From positions 1 through 11,584 of the forward strand of contig DAOVKD010000008.1 in assembly GCA_030631975.1 (NCBI GenBank): 11,584 bases of DNA. The letters are read 5' to 3'. The stretch comes from Candidatus Woesearchaeota archaeon (GTDB lineage Archaea; Nanobdellota; Nanobdellia; Woesearchaeales; GW2011-AR4). Below, in pieces: positions 1-5,609 of this stretch. The translations under genes were made by a program, and so were the position numbers. Each line of letters begins with the position of its first letter. The stretch's first letter is position 1. Under the pieces are notes generated by a model. That model saw nothing but the letters and a program-made list of their open reading frames with translations, was not told the DNA's origin and did not search any database.

Positions 1-111
1 ATGGAAGATTTCATTCTTATATCTAAACCAGAATTCTTTTGCTAACTGAAAGACCTCGGGATTTTTTTGGATTAATAGTTCATCAGAAAGGTCTTTAGTA
101 GAGACTATCAT
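1..111 (-). CDS. Small minus-strand protein, 5' portion only (duplicate of the complete copy at 11396-11554)
   Basis: Read from the start codon complement at 109-111 down to base 1, this is the first 37 codons of a 52-residue protein (begins MIVSTKDLSDELL). It runs off the left edge only because the contig is cut within the gene; the complete version is at 11396-11554. Count it once on the circle. Confidence 0.6.
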   Translation of the reverse strand, partial: MIVSTKDLSDELLIQKNPEVFQLAKEFWFRYKNEIFH

Positions 112-126
112 TAGAATCTAAAAGTG

Positions 127-140
127 TTATATTATTTAAA
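127..140 (-). promoter_or_regulatory. TATA box for the minus-strand 52-residue gene
   Basis: Read on the minus strand this is TTTAAATAATATAA, centred about 23 bases upstream of the ATG at 111. That is the archaeal TATA-to-start distance and implies a leaderless transcript. It is repeated at 11570-11583 in the terminal overlap. It matches the spacing of the plus-strand operon promoters, which supports the small gene being real. Confidence 0.55.
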
Positions 141-201
141 TATTTGTGTGGATTTTGGATGAATTCCTGTTAAATAGTTGTTCGGTGTACAGAATAAGTC
201 A

Positions 202-351
202 ATGTATGCGTCTGTGGCGTATAATGAATTAAGCCTTAATATGCCCAAATTTGCACGAATTGAATTTTACGAAATACCCCGGCGTATCCTACGCCAGCAA
301 TACGGGCAGGCTTTTTATTCGCAAATAACTGAACGACTCATTTGCTCATAA
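202..351 (+). CDS. Doubtful small ORF, 49 residues
   Basis: ATG at 202 to TAA at 349-351 encodes a basic-aromatic peptide (starts MYASVAYNEL, ends ITERLICS). An AT-rich GTTAAATAG sequence at about 170-178 lies at roughly the right distance for a TATA box, though weaker than the other promoters here. Against it, the last third overlaps two strong hairpins (281-295, 311-355), whose pairing would constrain the codons. No family recognised. It may be a real small early gene or chance. Confidence 0.2.
   Translation: MYASVAYNELSLNMPKFARIEFYEIPRRILRQQYGQAFYSQITERLICS
281..295. repeat. Hairpin 1 of the tandem array
   Basis: GGCGTA (281-286) and TACGCC (290-295) form a perfect 6-bp stem with a TCC loop. 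CCC at 278-280 can also pair with GGG at 304-306 around it. First of five consecutive inverted repeats. Confidence 0.6.
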
Positions 352-355
352 AAAG
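311..355. repeat. Hairpin 2 of the tandem array (8 + 6 bp)
   Basis: CTTTTTAT (311-318) pairs with ATAAAAAG (348-355), and inside it GCAAAT (321-326) pairs with ATTTGC (340-345). The helices are separated by a symmetric 2x2 internal loop (TC/TC), leaving a 13-nt apical loop. Two nested perfect helices in 45 bases are unlikely by chance even in AT-rich DNA. Confidence 0.75.
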
Positions 356-386
356 AAATTTCTGTTCCAAGTATTCACAGAAATTT
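356..386. repeat. Hairpin 3 of the tandem array (10 bp)
   Basis: AAATTTCTGT (356-365) and ACAGAAATTT (377-386) form a perfect 10-bp stem with an 11-nt loop. It starts on the base after hairpin 2 ends, so the two would stack back to back. Confidence 0.75.
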
Positions 387-421
387 ACCCTTATACGTCC
401 TCGCTGTCACTCGACATCCCC

Positions 422-452
422 GACGCTGACTTAACGTATTTACGTCAGCGTC
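422..452. repeat. Hairpin 4 of the tandem array (9 bp, GC-rich)
   Basis: GACGCTGAC (422-430) pairs perfectly with GTCAGCGTC (444-452) around a 13-nt AT-rich loop. Its arms share the CGTCAG/CTGAC core with hairpin 5, so the two also form an iteron-like cluster of related short repeats in both orientations. Confidence 0.8.
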
Positions 453-457
453 CCCAA

Positions 458-493
458 GGGCGTCAGGCGTTATCCTGCTCTCGACTGACGCCC
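458..493. repeat. Hairpin 5 of the tandem array (9 bp, GC-rich)
   Basis: GGGCGTCAG (458-466) pairs perfectly with CTGACGCCC (485-493) around an 18-nt loop. It lies 5 bases after hairpin 4 and contains the same CGTCAG core (461-466, inverted at 485-490). This GC-rich island stands out from the AT-rich surroundings. Confidence 0.8.
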
Positions 494-627
494 GCTGATT
501 TAAATTCCATCAAAAATAAAAAACTCCAAATCCAAAAATAATTCCCCAATTAAAAAACAACAGAAAAGAATTCCCCCAATAATAAATCATAAACCAATCC
601 AACAATTTTACATTTCTTCCTCTCAAA

Positions 628-651
628 AGTTATTCGGTTAAACGAATAACT
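628..651. repeat. Isolated 9-bp hairpin
   Basis: AGTTATTCG (628-636) and CGAATAACT (643-651) form a perfect 9-bp inverted repeat with a 6-nt loop (GTTAAA). It sits after the A/C-rich stretch. It could be an operator or protein-binding palindrome, or part of an origin; no gene start lies next to it. Confidence 0.65.
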
Positions 652-784
652 CGGAAACAAATGAAAATCAAGTGATGATTACGATAGTATACGTGATTAC
701 GACGATAGAAGTAAGAGTAAACCAAACACATCAACAACGTCACACTGTACTCGCACCCCGTTCGTCGTTCCTCCTCACTCCCCT

Positions 785-825
785 GCGGCGGTCAGTCCTT
801 CCCGCCGCCCCCTCAATAAAGGGGG
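785..825. repeat. Two adjacent G/C-rich hairpins
   Basis: GCGGCGG (785-791) pairs with CCGCCGC (802-808) over a 10-nt loop. Directly after, sharing base 808, CCCCCT (808-813) can pair with AGGGGG (820-825) over 6 nt. These are the most GC-rich helices in the non-coding region. No gene ends just upstream, so a terminator role is not supported. Confidence 0.5.
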
Positions 826-834
826 GAAAGGGGA

Positions 835-1000
835 ATATATAACAACAATAACAACAATAAGAAGAGGAGGAAGAGGGGAATAATAGCATTAATGTATCAT
901 TAATAAATCATTAATAATATTAATAATAATAGGAAGAGGGGGAAAATAACAATAATAACACTAATAATAAGAAGAAAAGAAAGGAAAGGAATAGTTAATA
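835..1000. repeat. Low-complexity AAC/AAT and GA-rich tract
   Basis: The plus strand carries runs of ACA/ATA trinucleotide-like units mixed with purine-only GAAGAGGAGG-type stretches and has very few C residues outside the ACA units. It could be an unwinding element or simply replication-slippage sequence. I see no gene in it. Confidence 0.5.
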
Positions 1001-1038
1001 ACCCCTAAGAAAGCACTAAATACTAACAATGTCAGCGA

Positions 1039-1107
1039 TTTTTGTTGTTTTGGGGGGGTACATACTAAAAGAGCCCTCGGCATTGGCGAGGGCGTGGACA
1101 ACAAAAA
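1039..1107 (+). other. Long composite stem-loop upstream of the first virion operon
   Basis: TTTTTGTTGT (1039-1048) pairs perfectly with ACAACAAAAA (1098-1107), enclosing a second perfect helix of GCCCTCG (1073-1079) with CGAGGGC (1087-1093) over a 7-nt loop. A run of seven G (1052-1058) lies between them. The element ends about 35 bases before the TATA box at 1142, so it would be double-stranded DNA upstream of that mRNA unless transcribed from elsewhere. It could be an operator, a packaging site or a small RNA. Confidence 0.55.
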
Positions 1108-1141
1108 ATTTAAAATAATTTAAAATAATTTTTTAGAAGAA

Positions 1142-1150
1142 TTTATAAAT
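1142..1150 (+). promoter_or_regulatory. Archaeal TATA box of the first virion operon
   Basis: TTTATAAAT centred at 1146 lies about 24 bases before the ATG at 1170, so transcription should start at or next to the start codon (leaderless). A tandem 10-bp AT repeat (TAAAATAATT twice, 1111-1130) lies just upstream. No clear CCGAAA BRE is seen here, unlike at 4218 and 8135. Confidence 0.6.
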
Positions 1151-1169
1151 GTATAATCTCTGGTAGATT

Positions 1170-1535
1170 ATGGCATTCACTGGCATAACATGCACTGAGG
1201 CAGAGATAGACCAGAAAACAGGCTCTGGGGTCTCTACTTCATACACCGACACAATGAAAACCGCAGCACTTCTTCAGGCTGAAAGTTATGTCAATGTCGC
1301 AACAGGATATAATTGGTCAGACTGGTACGCCACCTCCCCAAATGTTGATGTCAAGTATGTAATCACAGAGGCAACTTCTTCTCTGGTTGCAATTGAAGCA
1401 ATCAAATATGACATGGCAGGCTACACAACAAGAATAGAAGCAGAAGACATGATGAATGTTTTGTTTTATAGAGTCGGTCAATGCATCAAAACATTAAAAG
1501 AAACTGGAACTGAAAAGTTTATGAGGGATGCTTAA
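1170..1535 (+). CDS. Putative head-tail connector / adaptor-like virion protein
   Basis: A 121-residue, mostly helical protein. A short N-terminal stretch (about 1-25) is followed by helices rich in Ala (about 28-46), a WSDWY segment near 49-53, and helices at about 60-80 and 88-112. Length, helical build and position two genes before the portal fit the small connector/adaptor proteins that dock onto the portal, and the sequence reads like hypothetical proteins next to portals in environmental viruses. No catalytic motif is expected. The start is chosen because it sits 24 bases after a TATA box. The next gene begins one base after this stop (TAAAATG junction), so the two are co-expressed. Function is inference; an unrelated head protein is possible. 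Confidence 0.5.
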   Translation: MAFTGITCTEAEIDQKTGSGVSTSYTDTMKTAALLQAESYVNVATGYNWSDWYATSPNVDVKYVITEATSSLVAIEAIKYDMAGYTTRIEAEDMMNVLFYRVGQCIKTLKETGTEKFMRDA

Positions 1536-1536
1536 A

Positions 1537-2154
1537 ATGGTCCTGAATGTTCCAAATGTAGTGAGCAATAATTGGTTATTTAAAACAAGCCCAATGGATT
1601 TTGAACAAAAACATTATGAAGGGAAAAGGGAAATTCCAGGAACTCCTGGAGGAATTACAACAACAGGATGGAAAGGCACAGGAACTACTACAACAGACGG
1701 GGCAGAAGATAAAGCTTGGATTAATCCAAATAATACGCAAACTTCAAACGATACTTATTCCACTGCTACAACAACAGCTCCTTTAGGGGATACTGTTCAA
1801 TCTTTAAAAGCAGTTAACTTTAGTTTTGCTGTGCCAACAGGAGCAACAATTTTGGGAGTGGAAGTTAATATTGAAAGAAAAACAGATTTTAATAATGAAG
1901 TTAGAGATAAAGTTGTAAAGTTATCAGTGGGAGGCTCAGCAACAGGAACAGGGCAATCTACGATGGCATGGACAACAACAGAAAGAACAGACACTATTGG
2001 TAGCTCTTCTGAAATGTGGGGAACTACATTAAGTATAGCTCAGGTAAATGCAGCAGACTTTGGAGTATTTATCCAACCAGAAGTTTATGCAGGTGGAGGG
2101 AATAATGTTTTAAGCATAGACTACATCCAAATAAGAGTTCATTATCAAACATAA
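1537..2154 (+). CDS. Beta-sandwich virion surface protein (fibre/adhesin-like)
   Basis: A 205-residue protein with alternating polar/hydrophobic strands and many Thr/Ser/Gly. Its pattern (Asn-Pro and SNDTYST, then NFSFAVPTGATILGVEVNIE, later MWGTTLSIAQVNAADFGVFI and a closing IDYIQIRVHY) is one I associate with beta-sandwich domains in phage and archaeal-virus surface proteins. The start at 1537 gives the same TAAAATG junction seen at 2152-2158 and 8876-8882; an in-frame ATG at 1528 would overlap the upstream stop and add three residues. It lies between the connector-like gene and the portal, an unusual place for a fibre. It could therefore be a tail or vertex protein rather than a distal fibre. 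No enzyme motif seen. Confidence 0.5.
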   Translation: MVLNVPNVVSNNWLFKTSPMDFEQKHYEGKREIPGTPGGITTTGWKGTGTTTTDGAEDKAWINPNNTQTSNDTYSTATTTAPLGDTVQSLKAVNFSFAVPTGATILGVEVNIERKTDFNNEVRDKVVKLSVGGSATGTGQSTMAWTTTERTDTIGSSSEMWGTTLSIAQVNAADFGVFIQPEVYAGGGNNVLSIDYIQIRVHYQT

Positions 2155-2155
2155 A

Positions 2156-3274
2156 ATGACAAAATCAAATATTGACTCAACAATTCATACTGACATGCAC
2201 ACTATAGACCAGTCCTCTACAAGTGCAACAACTTTCTTATGGGAAGTCACATCAGTCTCAACTGACGGTGCAACTGGCCAGAAAGAATATACTTGGCAGT
2301 GCACAGAATGGACTAAATATCTTGGTTATTATCACACAATCCCAATGCTCGCTTCTTCTTTTGATAGAAAAGCAATGTGGACAGTTGGTCAGGGATTTAA
2401 GCAAACAAGCAACGCGTTCATGAGATTTATAAAAGGTGAGGGTCTGAAAATGCGTAAAGAAACCTTTACATCAATTATTTATAATCTTGACAGAGTAGGG
2501 CAAATCTCGGGTGATTGTTTTGCTGAAAAAATAGAAAATAGTCAAGGAAGGTTAATCAATTTAAAACCTTTGAGTCCTGGAAGTATAAAAATTATTGTGA
2601 ATGAAGTTGGAATAATTGTCAGATATGAGCAAACTTCAAACACAGATAAGCCAAGCCAAAAATTCAAGCCAGAGCAAATATTCCATATCTCATTTAATAA
2701 AATTGCTGATGAAGTGCATGGAATTTCAGAAATTATAAAGGTTGAAGATGTCATAAAAATGCAGAAAGAAGCAAAATTAGATCAAAAAACTCTGCTTCAT
2801 AGATTTGTAAAGCCAATAATCTTCTTCGGTGTTGATACAGATGACACAACTAAGATTTCAAATTTTAAAAAGGATGTAGATAAGGCAGTAGAACTCGGGG
2901 AAAATGTTGTTATCCCCAATGATGTAATGGATAAGATGGACAGATTGTCAATCCCTCAGTCAGCAACTCTTGATCCCCTGCCCTGGATAAATAGTTTAAA
3001 CAAAGAACAAGTCCTCGCCTGCGGTGTTCCTTTAATAGTTCTCGGAACAGGAAGTCAGGAAGATACAGAAGCAAGCTCAAAAATAATTTATGTTGCATTT
3101 GAGAGTTATATTAAATTCCGTCAGTTGTTTTGGGAAGAGCAAATAAAAAACCAGTTGGGAATAGAAATAAAATTAAACCCTCCTCCGTCACTTCTTCCAG
3201 AATTGCAGGCAGACAACAAAAAAGACGGGCAACTCAATAAACCTTTAAATACAGACCCGAGAAAACATGAATAA
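2156..3274 (+). CDS. Portal protein (HK97-type family)
   Basis: The portal forms the ring at one capsid vertex through which DNA is packaged by the terminase and later ejected. At 372 residues it is short for the family (usually about 400-500). Recognisable portal features are a GDCFAEKI-type strand near 119-126, the LKPLSPGSIKII turn near 135-146 followed by a strand containing VRYEQ, the FKPEQIFHISF segment near 170-180 with HGISEI shortly after, and a long helical stem region from about 195. The last 30 residues are polar and probably disordered. The ATG follows the upstream stop by one base, so translation is likely coupled; the end overlaps the next gene by 8 bases. Identification rests on family pattern plus the terminase and capsid genes on the same circle. 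Confidence 0.85.
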   Translation: MTKSNIDSTIHTDMHTIDQSSTSATTFLWEVTSVSTDGATGQKEYTWQCTEWTKYLGYYHTIPMLASSFDRKAMWTVGQGFKQTSNAFMRFIKGEGLKMRKETFTSIIYNLDRVGQISGDCFAEKIENSQGRLINLKPLSPGSIKIIVNEVGIIVRYEQTSNTDKPSQKFKPEQIFHISFNKIADEVHGISEIIKVEDVIKMQKEAKLDQKTLLHRFVKPIIFFGVDTDDTTKISNFKKDVDKAVELGENVVIPNDVMDKMDRLSIPQSATLDPLPWINSLNKEQVLACGVPLIVLGTGSQEDTEASSKIIYVAFESYIKFRQLFWEEQIKNQLGIEIKLNPPPSLLPELQADNKKDGQLNKPLNTDPRKHE

Positions 3275-3521
3275 GAAAATAGTGGAAGAAATCAAAAAGA
3301 CATATAGATTAAATAATCTAAGTCACAAGAAAAGAAAGAAAGAAGATTTTGAGGACCAATATAATCCTTTGAAAGTCTATGCTTTTCTTAGATTTGGTTT
3401 AGGAATTCCAAGACCAAAGTCACAGGAATTAGCAGAATGGTATAGAGATTGTTTTTATAACATAGCTATACAGGAATATCATAATGAAAAAACAAAAAAT
3501 AGATTGGAAGATAACTTGTAG
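3267..3521 (+). CDS. Small protein of unknown function downstream of portal
   Basis: An 84-residue basic protein whose first third is very Lys/Arg-rich (a KKRKKED cluster near 21-27), followed by a hydrophobic helix-like section with KVYAFLRFGLGIPRPKSQEL and an aromatic WYRDCFYNIAIQEY helix. It overlaps the portal end by 8 bases and the next gene by 38 bases, typical of tight virus operons. No family recognised. The basic N-terminus could contact DNA inside the head, and the position would suit a head-assembly accessory; both are guesses. Confidence 0.6.
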   Translation: MNKKIVEEIKKTYRLNNLSHKKRKKEDFEDQYNPLKVYAFLRFGLGIPRPKSQELAEWYRDCFYNIAIQEYHNEKTKNRLEDNL

Positions 3522-3660
3522 TGCAATAGCGGGCATAGTTATCCTCGAAAGTATCGCTTTACTGACAGGACATAATGGAACATGGTTTGCAGTGTCGTTA
3601 TGTTTAATTGCAGGCGCAGCAGGGATTGCATATCCAACACCAAAAATATTTCAAAAATAG
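3484..3660 (+). CDS. Small membrane protein with two transmembrane segments (holin candidate)
   Basis: A 58-residue protein. A basic, polar N-terminus (MKKQKIDWK) is followed by a hydrophobic helix at about 10-29 (ITCSAIAGIVILESIALLTG), a short HNGT turn, a second hydrophobic helix at about 34-51 (WFAVSLCLIAGAAGIAYP) and a Lys-containing tail. This hairpin layout matches small holins but also many virus membrane proteins; no endolysin is recognisable on the circle, so a lysis role is only possible. It overlaps the preceding gene by 38 bases in another frame. The Shine-Dalgarno of the next gene begins 6 bases after its stop. Confidence 0.6.
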   Translation: MKKQKIDWKITCSAIAGIVILESIALLTGHNGTWFAVSLCLIAGAAGIAYPTPKIFQK

Positions 3661-3666
3661 ATGTAA

Positions 3667-3673
3667 GGAGGTG
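3667..3673 (+). promoter_or_regulatory. Strong Shine-Dalgarno deciding the start at 3681
   Basis: GGAGGTG lies 7 bases before the ATG at 3681. It is the best ribosome binding site in the window and shows that the in-frame codons upstream (back to 3582) are not translated as part of this protein. Confidence 0.85.
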
Positions 3674-3680
3674 CGAACAA

Positions 3681-4022
3681 ATGGATGATAAAGAAAATAA
3701 AAAGACTGAGGGGAAAGAAGAGGAAAAGACTCAAGAGCCAGCTGAGAAAACTACACCAGACAACGTTGATGAGGGGGATAAGCCAAAAGCAGCTTCTGTC
3801 GTTGACGAGGCAAACACGGCTGCTGAAAGGCTGGAAAATATCCACAAAAAAATTAAAGAGGAAAACGACAGAACAGAGGACTTACTAGCAAAAACAGCGT
3901 TGGGCGGAAGAGCAGAAGCTGGAATACAAAAACCTAAGCCCAAAGAATTAACTGATATTGAATATGCCGAAGCTGTTGACAGAGGAGAAATAGACCCATT
4001 GAAAAACGATGGTTTTATCTAA
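3681..4022 (+). CDS. Acidic coiled-coil protein, scaffold-like
   Basis: A 113-residue highly charged protein. Residues 1-40 are low-complexity Glu/Lys/Asp and probably disordered; about 42-70 (VVDEANTAAERLENIHKKIKEEN) form a heptad-like coiled coil; an ALGGRAEAG motif follows, then a C-terminal ELTDIEYAEAVDRGEIDPL segment. Similar charged proteins with a coiled coil, an LGGR-type motif and a short helical C-terminus occur before capsid genes in environmental viruses. Position and composition fit a scaffolding protein that templates capsid assembly, although it is short for one. The alternative is a minor head protein. The C-terminus overlaps the next gene by 14 bases. Confidence 0.55.
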   Translation: MDDKENKKTEGKEEEKTQEPAEKTTPDNVDEGDKPKAASVVDEANTAAERLENIHKKIKEENDRTEDLLAKTALGGRAEAGIQKPKPKELTDIEYAEAVDRGEIDPLKNDGFI

Positions 4023-4209
4023 TTTTAGAGAAACTCTGGAATTTGAAGTTAATGGACATGTGGCAAATATAATTCAGTGGAAAAGAAGCATTGCTATTTC
4101 TGAAATTGTAATTAAAGCTATCAGAAAAGAGCTCAGAAAAATGCCACCTGCGGACAAAAGAAACAATCCTCCAGCAAAAAAAGAAAAAAAGCCTATAGGT
4201 GTCGGATAA
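4009..4209 (+). CDS. Small basic protein of unknown function
   Basis: A 66-residue protein. The first half reads as beta strands (ETLEFEVNGHVANIIQW), then a helix (ISEIVIKAIRKELRKM, about 30-45) and a Lys/Pro-rich tail (about 46-66) that is probably disordered. It overlaps the scaffold-like gene by 14 bases and ends the first virion transcription unit before the promoter at 4218. Not recognised. A head-assembly or DNA-contacting role would fit the neighbourhood, but nothing in the sequence proves it. Confidence 0.5.
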   Translation: MVLSNFRETLEFEVNGHVANIIQWKRSIAISEIVIKAIRKELRKMPPADKRNNPPAKKEKKPIGVG

Positions 4210-4217
4210 GCTCAAAT

Positions 4218-4234
4218 CCGAAACATTTATATAT
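4218..4234 (+). promoter_or_regulatory. Archaeal BRE + TATA promoter before the capsid genes
   Basis: CCGAAAC (4218-4224, BRE-like) is followed by TTTATATAT (4226-4234). The TATA centre is 25 bases before the ATG at 4255, giving a leaderless mRNA. It closely resembles the promoter at 8135-8150. An own promoter would let decoration and major capsid protein be made in excess over portal. Confidence 0.75.
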
Positions 4235-4254
4235 CTTATTTATTTTTATTATTT

Positions 4255-4671
4255 ATGGCTAATGAAGCAGATGTTAAAACTCTTTATGGAAATGCGGGTG
4301 ACCCAGTAGAATATACTGTAGCAACTGGAACAGCAATCCCAAAAGGCACATTAATGCAATTATCTTCTTCTCCTAATACTGCGACTGCCACTTCGGCAGA
4401 CGGAGATCATTTTGTTGGAATCGCTCAGTGTGAAAAAACTACAACTGACGGCGTGGTCGTGATGGCTTGCTTAACTAATTGCGACGCTATATTAGCCGCA
4501 ACTGCTACAACAGGGAGCATGACTCTTGGAGAGCCTGTCAAAATTACAGGAGCGAATACTGTTGCTCCGGCTGACGACGACACTGTTGCTCACATGCAAG
4601 AGGTTGTTGGAATTGCTAAAGAAACAGTCACACATACAAACACTGGCCTTGTTAGAATCAAGTGTCATTAA
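4255..4671 (+). CDS. Capsid decoration protein-like (small beta-barrel head protein)
   Basis: A 138-residue beta-rich protein. The order GDPVEYTVATGTAIPKGTL (about 15-33), a polar ATATSADGDHFVGIAQ segment (about 43-58), GVVVMACLTNCDAIL and GSMTLGEPVKITGA, then EVVGIAKE near the end, follows the usual plan of capsid decoration proteins encoded just upstream of the major capsid protein (DUF2190-like proteins): an IP-G-x-L/V turn, a GIA strand and a closing VRIKC strand. Such proteins bind the outside of the mature shell and stabilise it. Its leaderless promoter and place before the capsid gene suit high expression. It has three Cys (59, 72 and 137 approximately); any disulphide is speculative. 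Confidence 0.65.
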   Translation: MANEADVKTLYGNAGDPVEYTVATGTAIPKGTLMQLSSSPNTATATSADGDHFVGIAQCEKTTTDGVVVMACLTNCDAILAATATTGSMTLGEPVKITGANTVAPADDDTVAHMQEVVGIAKETVTHTNTGLVRIKCH

Positions 4672-4676
4672 TAATC

Positions 4677-4748
4677 ATGGAAGAAAATAAAGAAAACGAT
4701 AAAGAAGAAGACGCTGAGTCTGAAGAAGAATCTAAGGAGGAAGACTAA
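4677..4748 (+). CDS. Possible 23-residue acidic micro-ORF before the capsid gene
   Basis: ATG at 4677 to TAA at 4746-4748 encodes a peptide made almost only of Glu, Lys, Asp, Asn and Ser. Its stop overlaps the capsid ATG by one base (TAATG), and its last codons contain the capsid ribosome binding site. It could be a translated leader that couples ribosomes onto the capsid gene, or simply purine-rich spacer. No Shine-Dalgarno of its own is obvious. Confidence 0.3.
   Translation: MEENKENDKEEDAESEEESKEED
4736..4740 (+). promoter_or_regulatory. Shine-Dalgarno of the major capsid gene
   Basis: GGAGG (within AAGGAGG) is 7 bases before the ATG at 4748 and fixes the start of the major capsid protein. 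Confidence 0.85.
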
Positions 4749-5608
4749 TGGCAGACCAAATCGGTGAAATAGACATTAGAGGTGAAAACATTACGAAAGC
4801 TGTTAAAGGATTTTCAGCAAAGCAGTTTAAGTTGAGACAGGTCTGTAAAGTCATAAGTTCATCAAATTACACTGAAACATATTATGAAGAAACAAATACA
4901 ATTCTCACAGCTGGTGGAAATAGAAATATTAACCAGGTAGCAAGAGGGTCATTGCCTCCGGAAGTTCATCCTGACTGGACTGAGCACTCAGCAGTTCAAA
5001 GAAAGATGATGGCTCAGGAAACAATATTCTATGAAGATATAAAAACAAATGCTATCGCAACTCAGGCAAGAACATTATTCAGAGTTTCTGAGGCTGTTGC
5101 TAATGCAGAAGACATATATATCTACGCTGAATTAACAGGAGCTACTTCAACTTCGGGAGTTGTTGCTGCTGCTGATGACTGGAATTCAGCAACAGAAGCA
5201 AACAGAGACCCAATTGGTGACATCTTAATAGGAATTGCAGCAATAGGAGCAAACAATTATGACTTTAGAGCAAATGGATATATAATCATGGACGAGTTAG
5301 ATTACTCGTCGCTATTAAGGAATTCAAAAGTTATCAATAATCCGAGTTTTAAAACTGCTGATGTTGTGAGCAATGGTGTTGTTGGCGAAATATGCAGTGG
5401 TAAAATTATAGTCACTGAAACTGTTTCAACTGATGAAGTTATGTTAGTTGTTGGTCAAAGAGCAGCAACATTATTAATTGTTGATGATTTACAAACTTTC
5501 GCTAAGCCTGACCCCGGAATAAATGTTAAAGTCAGGGCTTGGGAAATGTTGCAGTTACAAATTACAGACCCACAAGGTCTTTATACAATAACAGGAACAC
5601 AAGTTTAA
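4748..5608 (+). CDS. Major capsid protein (HK97 fold)
   Basis: A 286-residue protein, the expected size for a small HK97-fold shell subunit. Visible elements are a helical N-terminal region (about 10-35), a likely E-loop/N-arm part with Thr and Tyr-rich TETYYEETNT and GGNRNINQVARGSLPPE (about 42-77), a long spine-helix region around 100-130 (TQARTLFRVSEAVANAEDIYIYAEL), an A-domain-like section with ANGYIIMDELDYSSLLRN (about 178-195), a GEICSGKIIVTETV strand pair, and a C-terminal VKVRAWEMLQLQITDPQGLYTITG strand typical of these capsids. It has a strong ribosome binding site and lies downstream of the decoration gene. No protease gene is seen, so maturation cleavage is probably absent. Confidence 0.8.
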   Translation: MADQIGEIDIRGENITKAVKGFSAKQFKLRQVCKVISSSNYTETYYEETNTILTAGGNRNINQVARGSLPPEVHPDWTEHSAVQRKMMAQETIFYEDIKTNAIATQARTLFRVSEAVANAEDIYIYAELTGATSTSGVVAAADDWNSATEANRDPIGDILIGIAAIGANNYDFRANGYIIMDELDYSSLLRNSKVINNPSFKTADVVSNGVVGEICSGKIIVTETVSTDEVMLVVGQRAATLLIVDDLQTFAKPDPGINVKVRAWEMLQLQITDPQGLYTITGTQV

Positions 5609-5609
5609 G

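Larger units (their letters stand above)
1..141. repeat. Left copy of the 141-bp terminal overlap (circular contig)
   Basis: These bases are identical to 11444-11584, so the contig closes on itself into a circle of 11,443 bp. The overlap falls inside a minus-strand gene rather than at a packaging-type boundary, and 141 is a common largest k-mer in metagenome assembly. I therefore read it as an assembly overlap on a circular or circularly permuted molecule, not a true direct terminal repeat. Confidence 0.95.
112..1169. other. Gene-poor control region of about 1 kb, rich in hairpins
   Basis: No convincing gene lies here on either strand; the longest candidates are 26-49 codons. The region has five tandem hairpins (281-493), a sixth at 628-651, G/C-rich hairpins at 785-825, A/C-rich then purine-rich low-complexity sequence (about 500-1000) and a long stem-loop (1039-1107) just before the first virion promoter. 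With 11225-11395 it forms the main non-coding part of the circle. By analogy with small circular virus genomes it may hold the replication origin, the terminase recognition site or both; that is inference. Confidence 0.6.

Noticed and set aside
510..590. Minus-strand 26-residue hydrophobic ORF (begins MIYYWGNSFLLFF)
   Set aside because: It arises from the A/C-rich plus strand, which gives T/G-rich hydrophobic codons by composition; no promoter or ribosome binding site is seen.
915..922. TAATATTA, resembling the nick site of some rolling-circle viruses
   Set aside because: It sits in sequence made almost entirely of AAT units, is not in a hairpin loop, and no Rep gene is present.
1029..1118. 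Plus-strand 29-residue ORF across the long stem-loop
   Set aside because: The coding frame is explained by the paired sequences, and it has no promoter or ribosome binding site.
112..1169. CRISPR array in the repeat-rich non-coding region
   Set aside because: The repeats are inverted pairs of different sequence and not regularly spaced direct repeats with spacers.
1797..1994. Minus-strand ORF inside the beta-sandwich gene
   Set aside because: A shadow of the plus-strand gene; like others on the minus strand at 2542-2754, 2910-3098, 3731-3943, 6804-7010, 7280-7498 and 10649-10843.
3582..3680. Upstream extension of the scaffold-like protein
   Set aside because: It overlaps the two-transmembrane gene in another frame, and a strong Shine-Dalgarno fixes the start at 3681.
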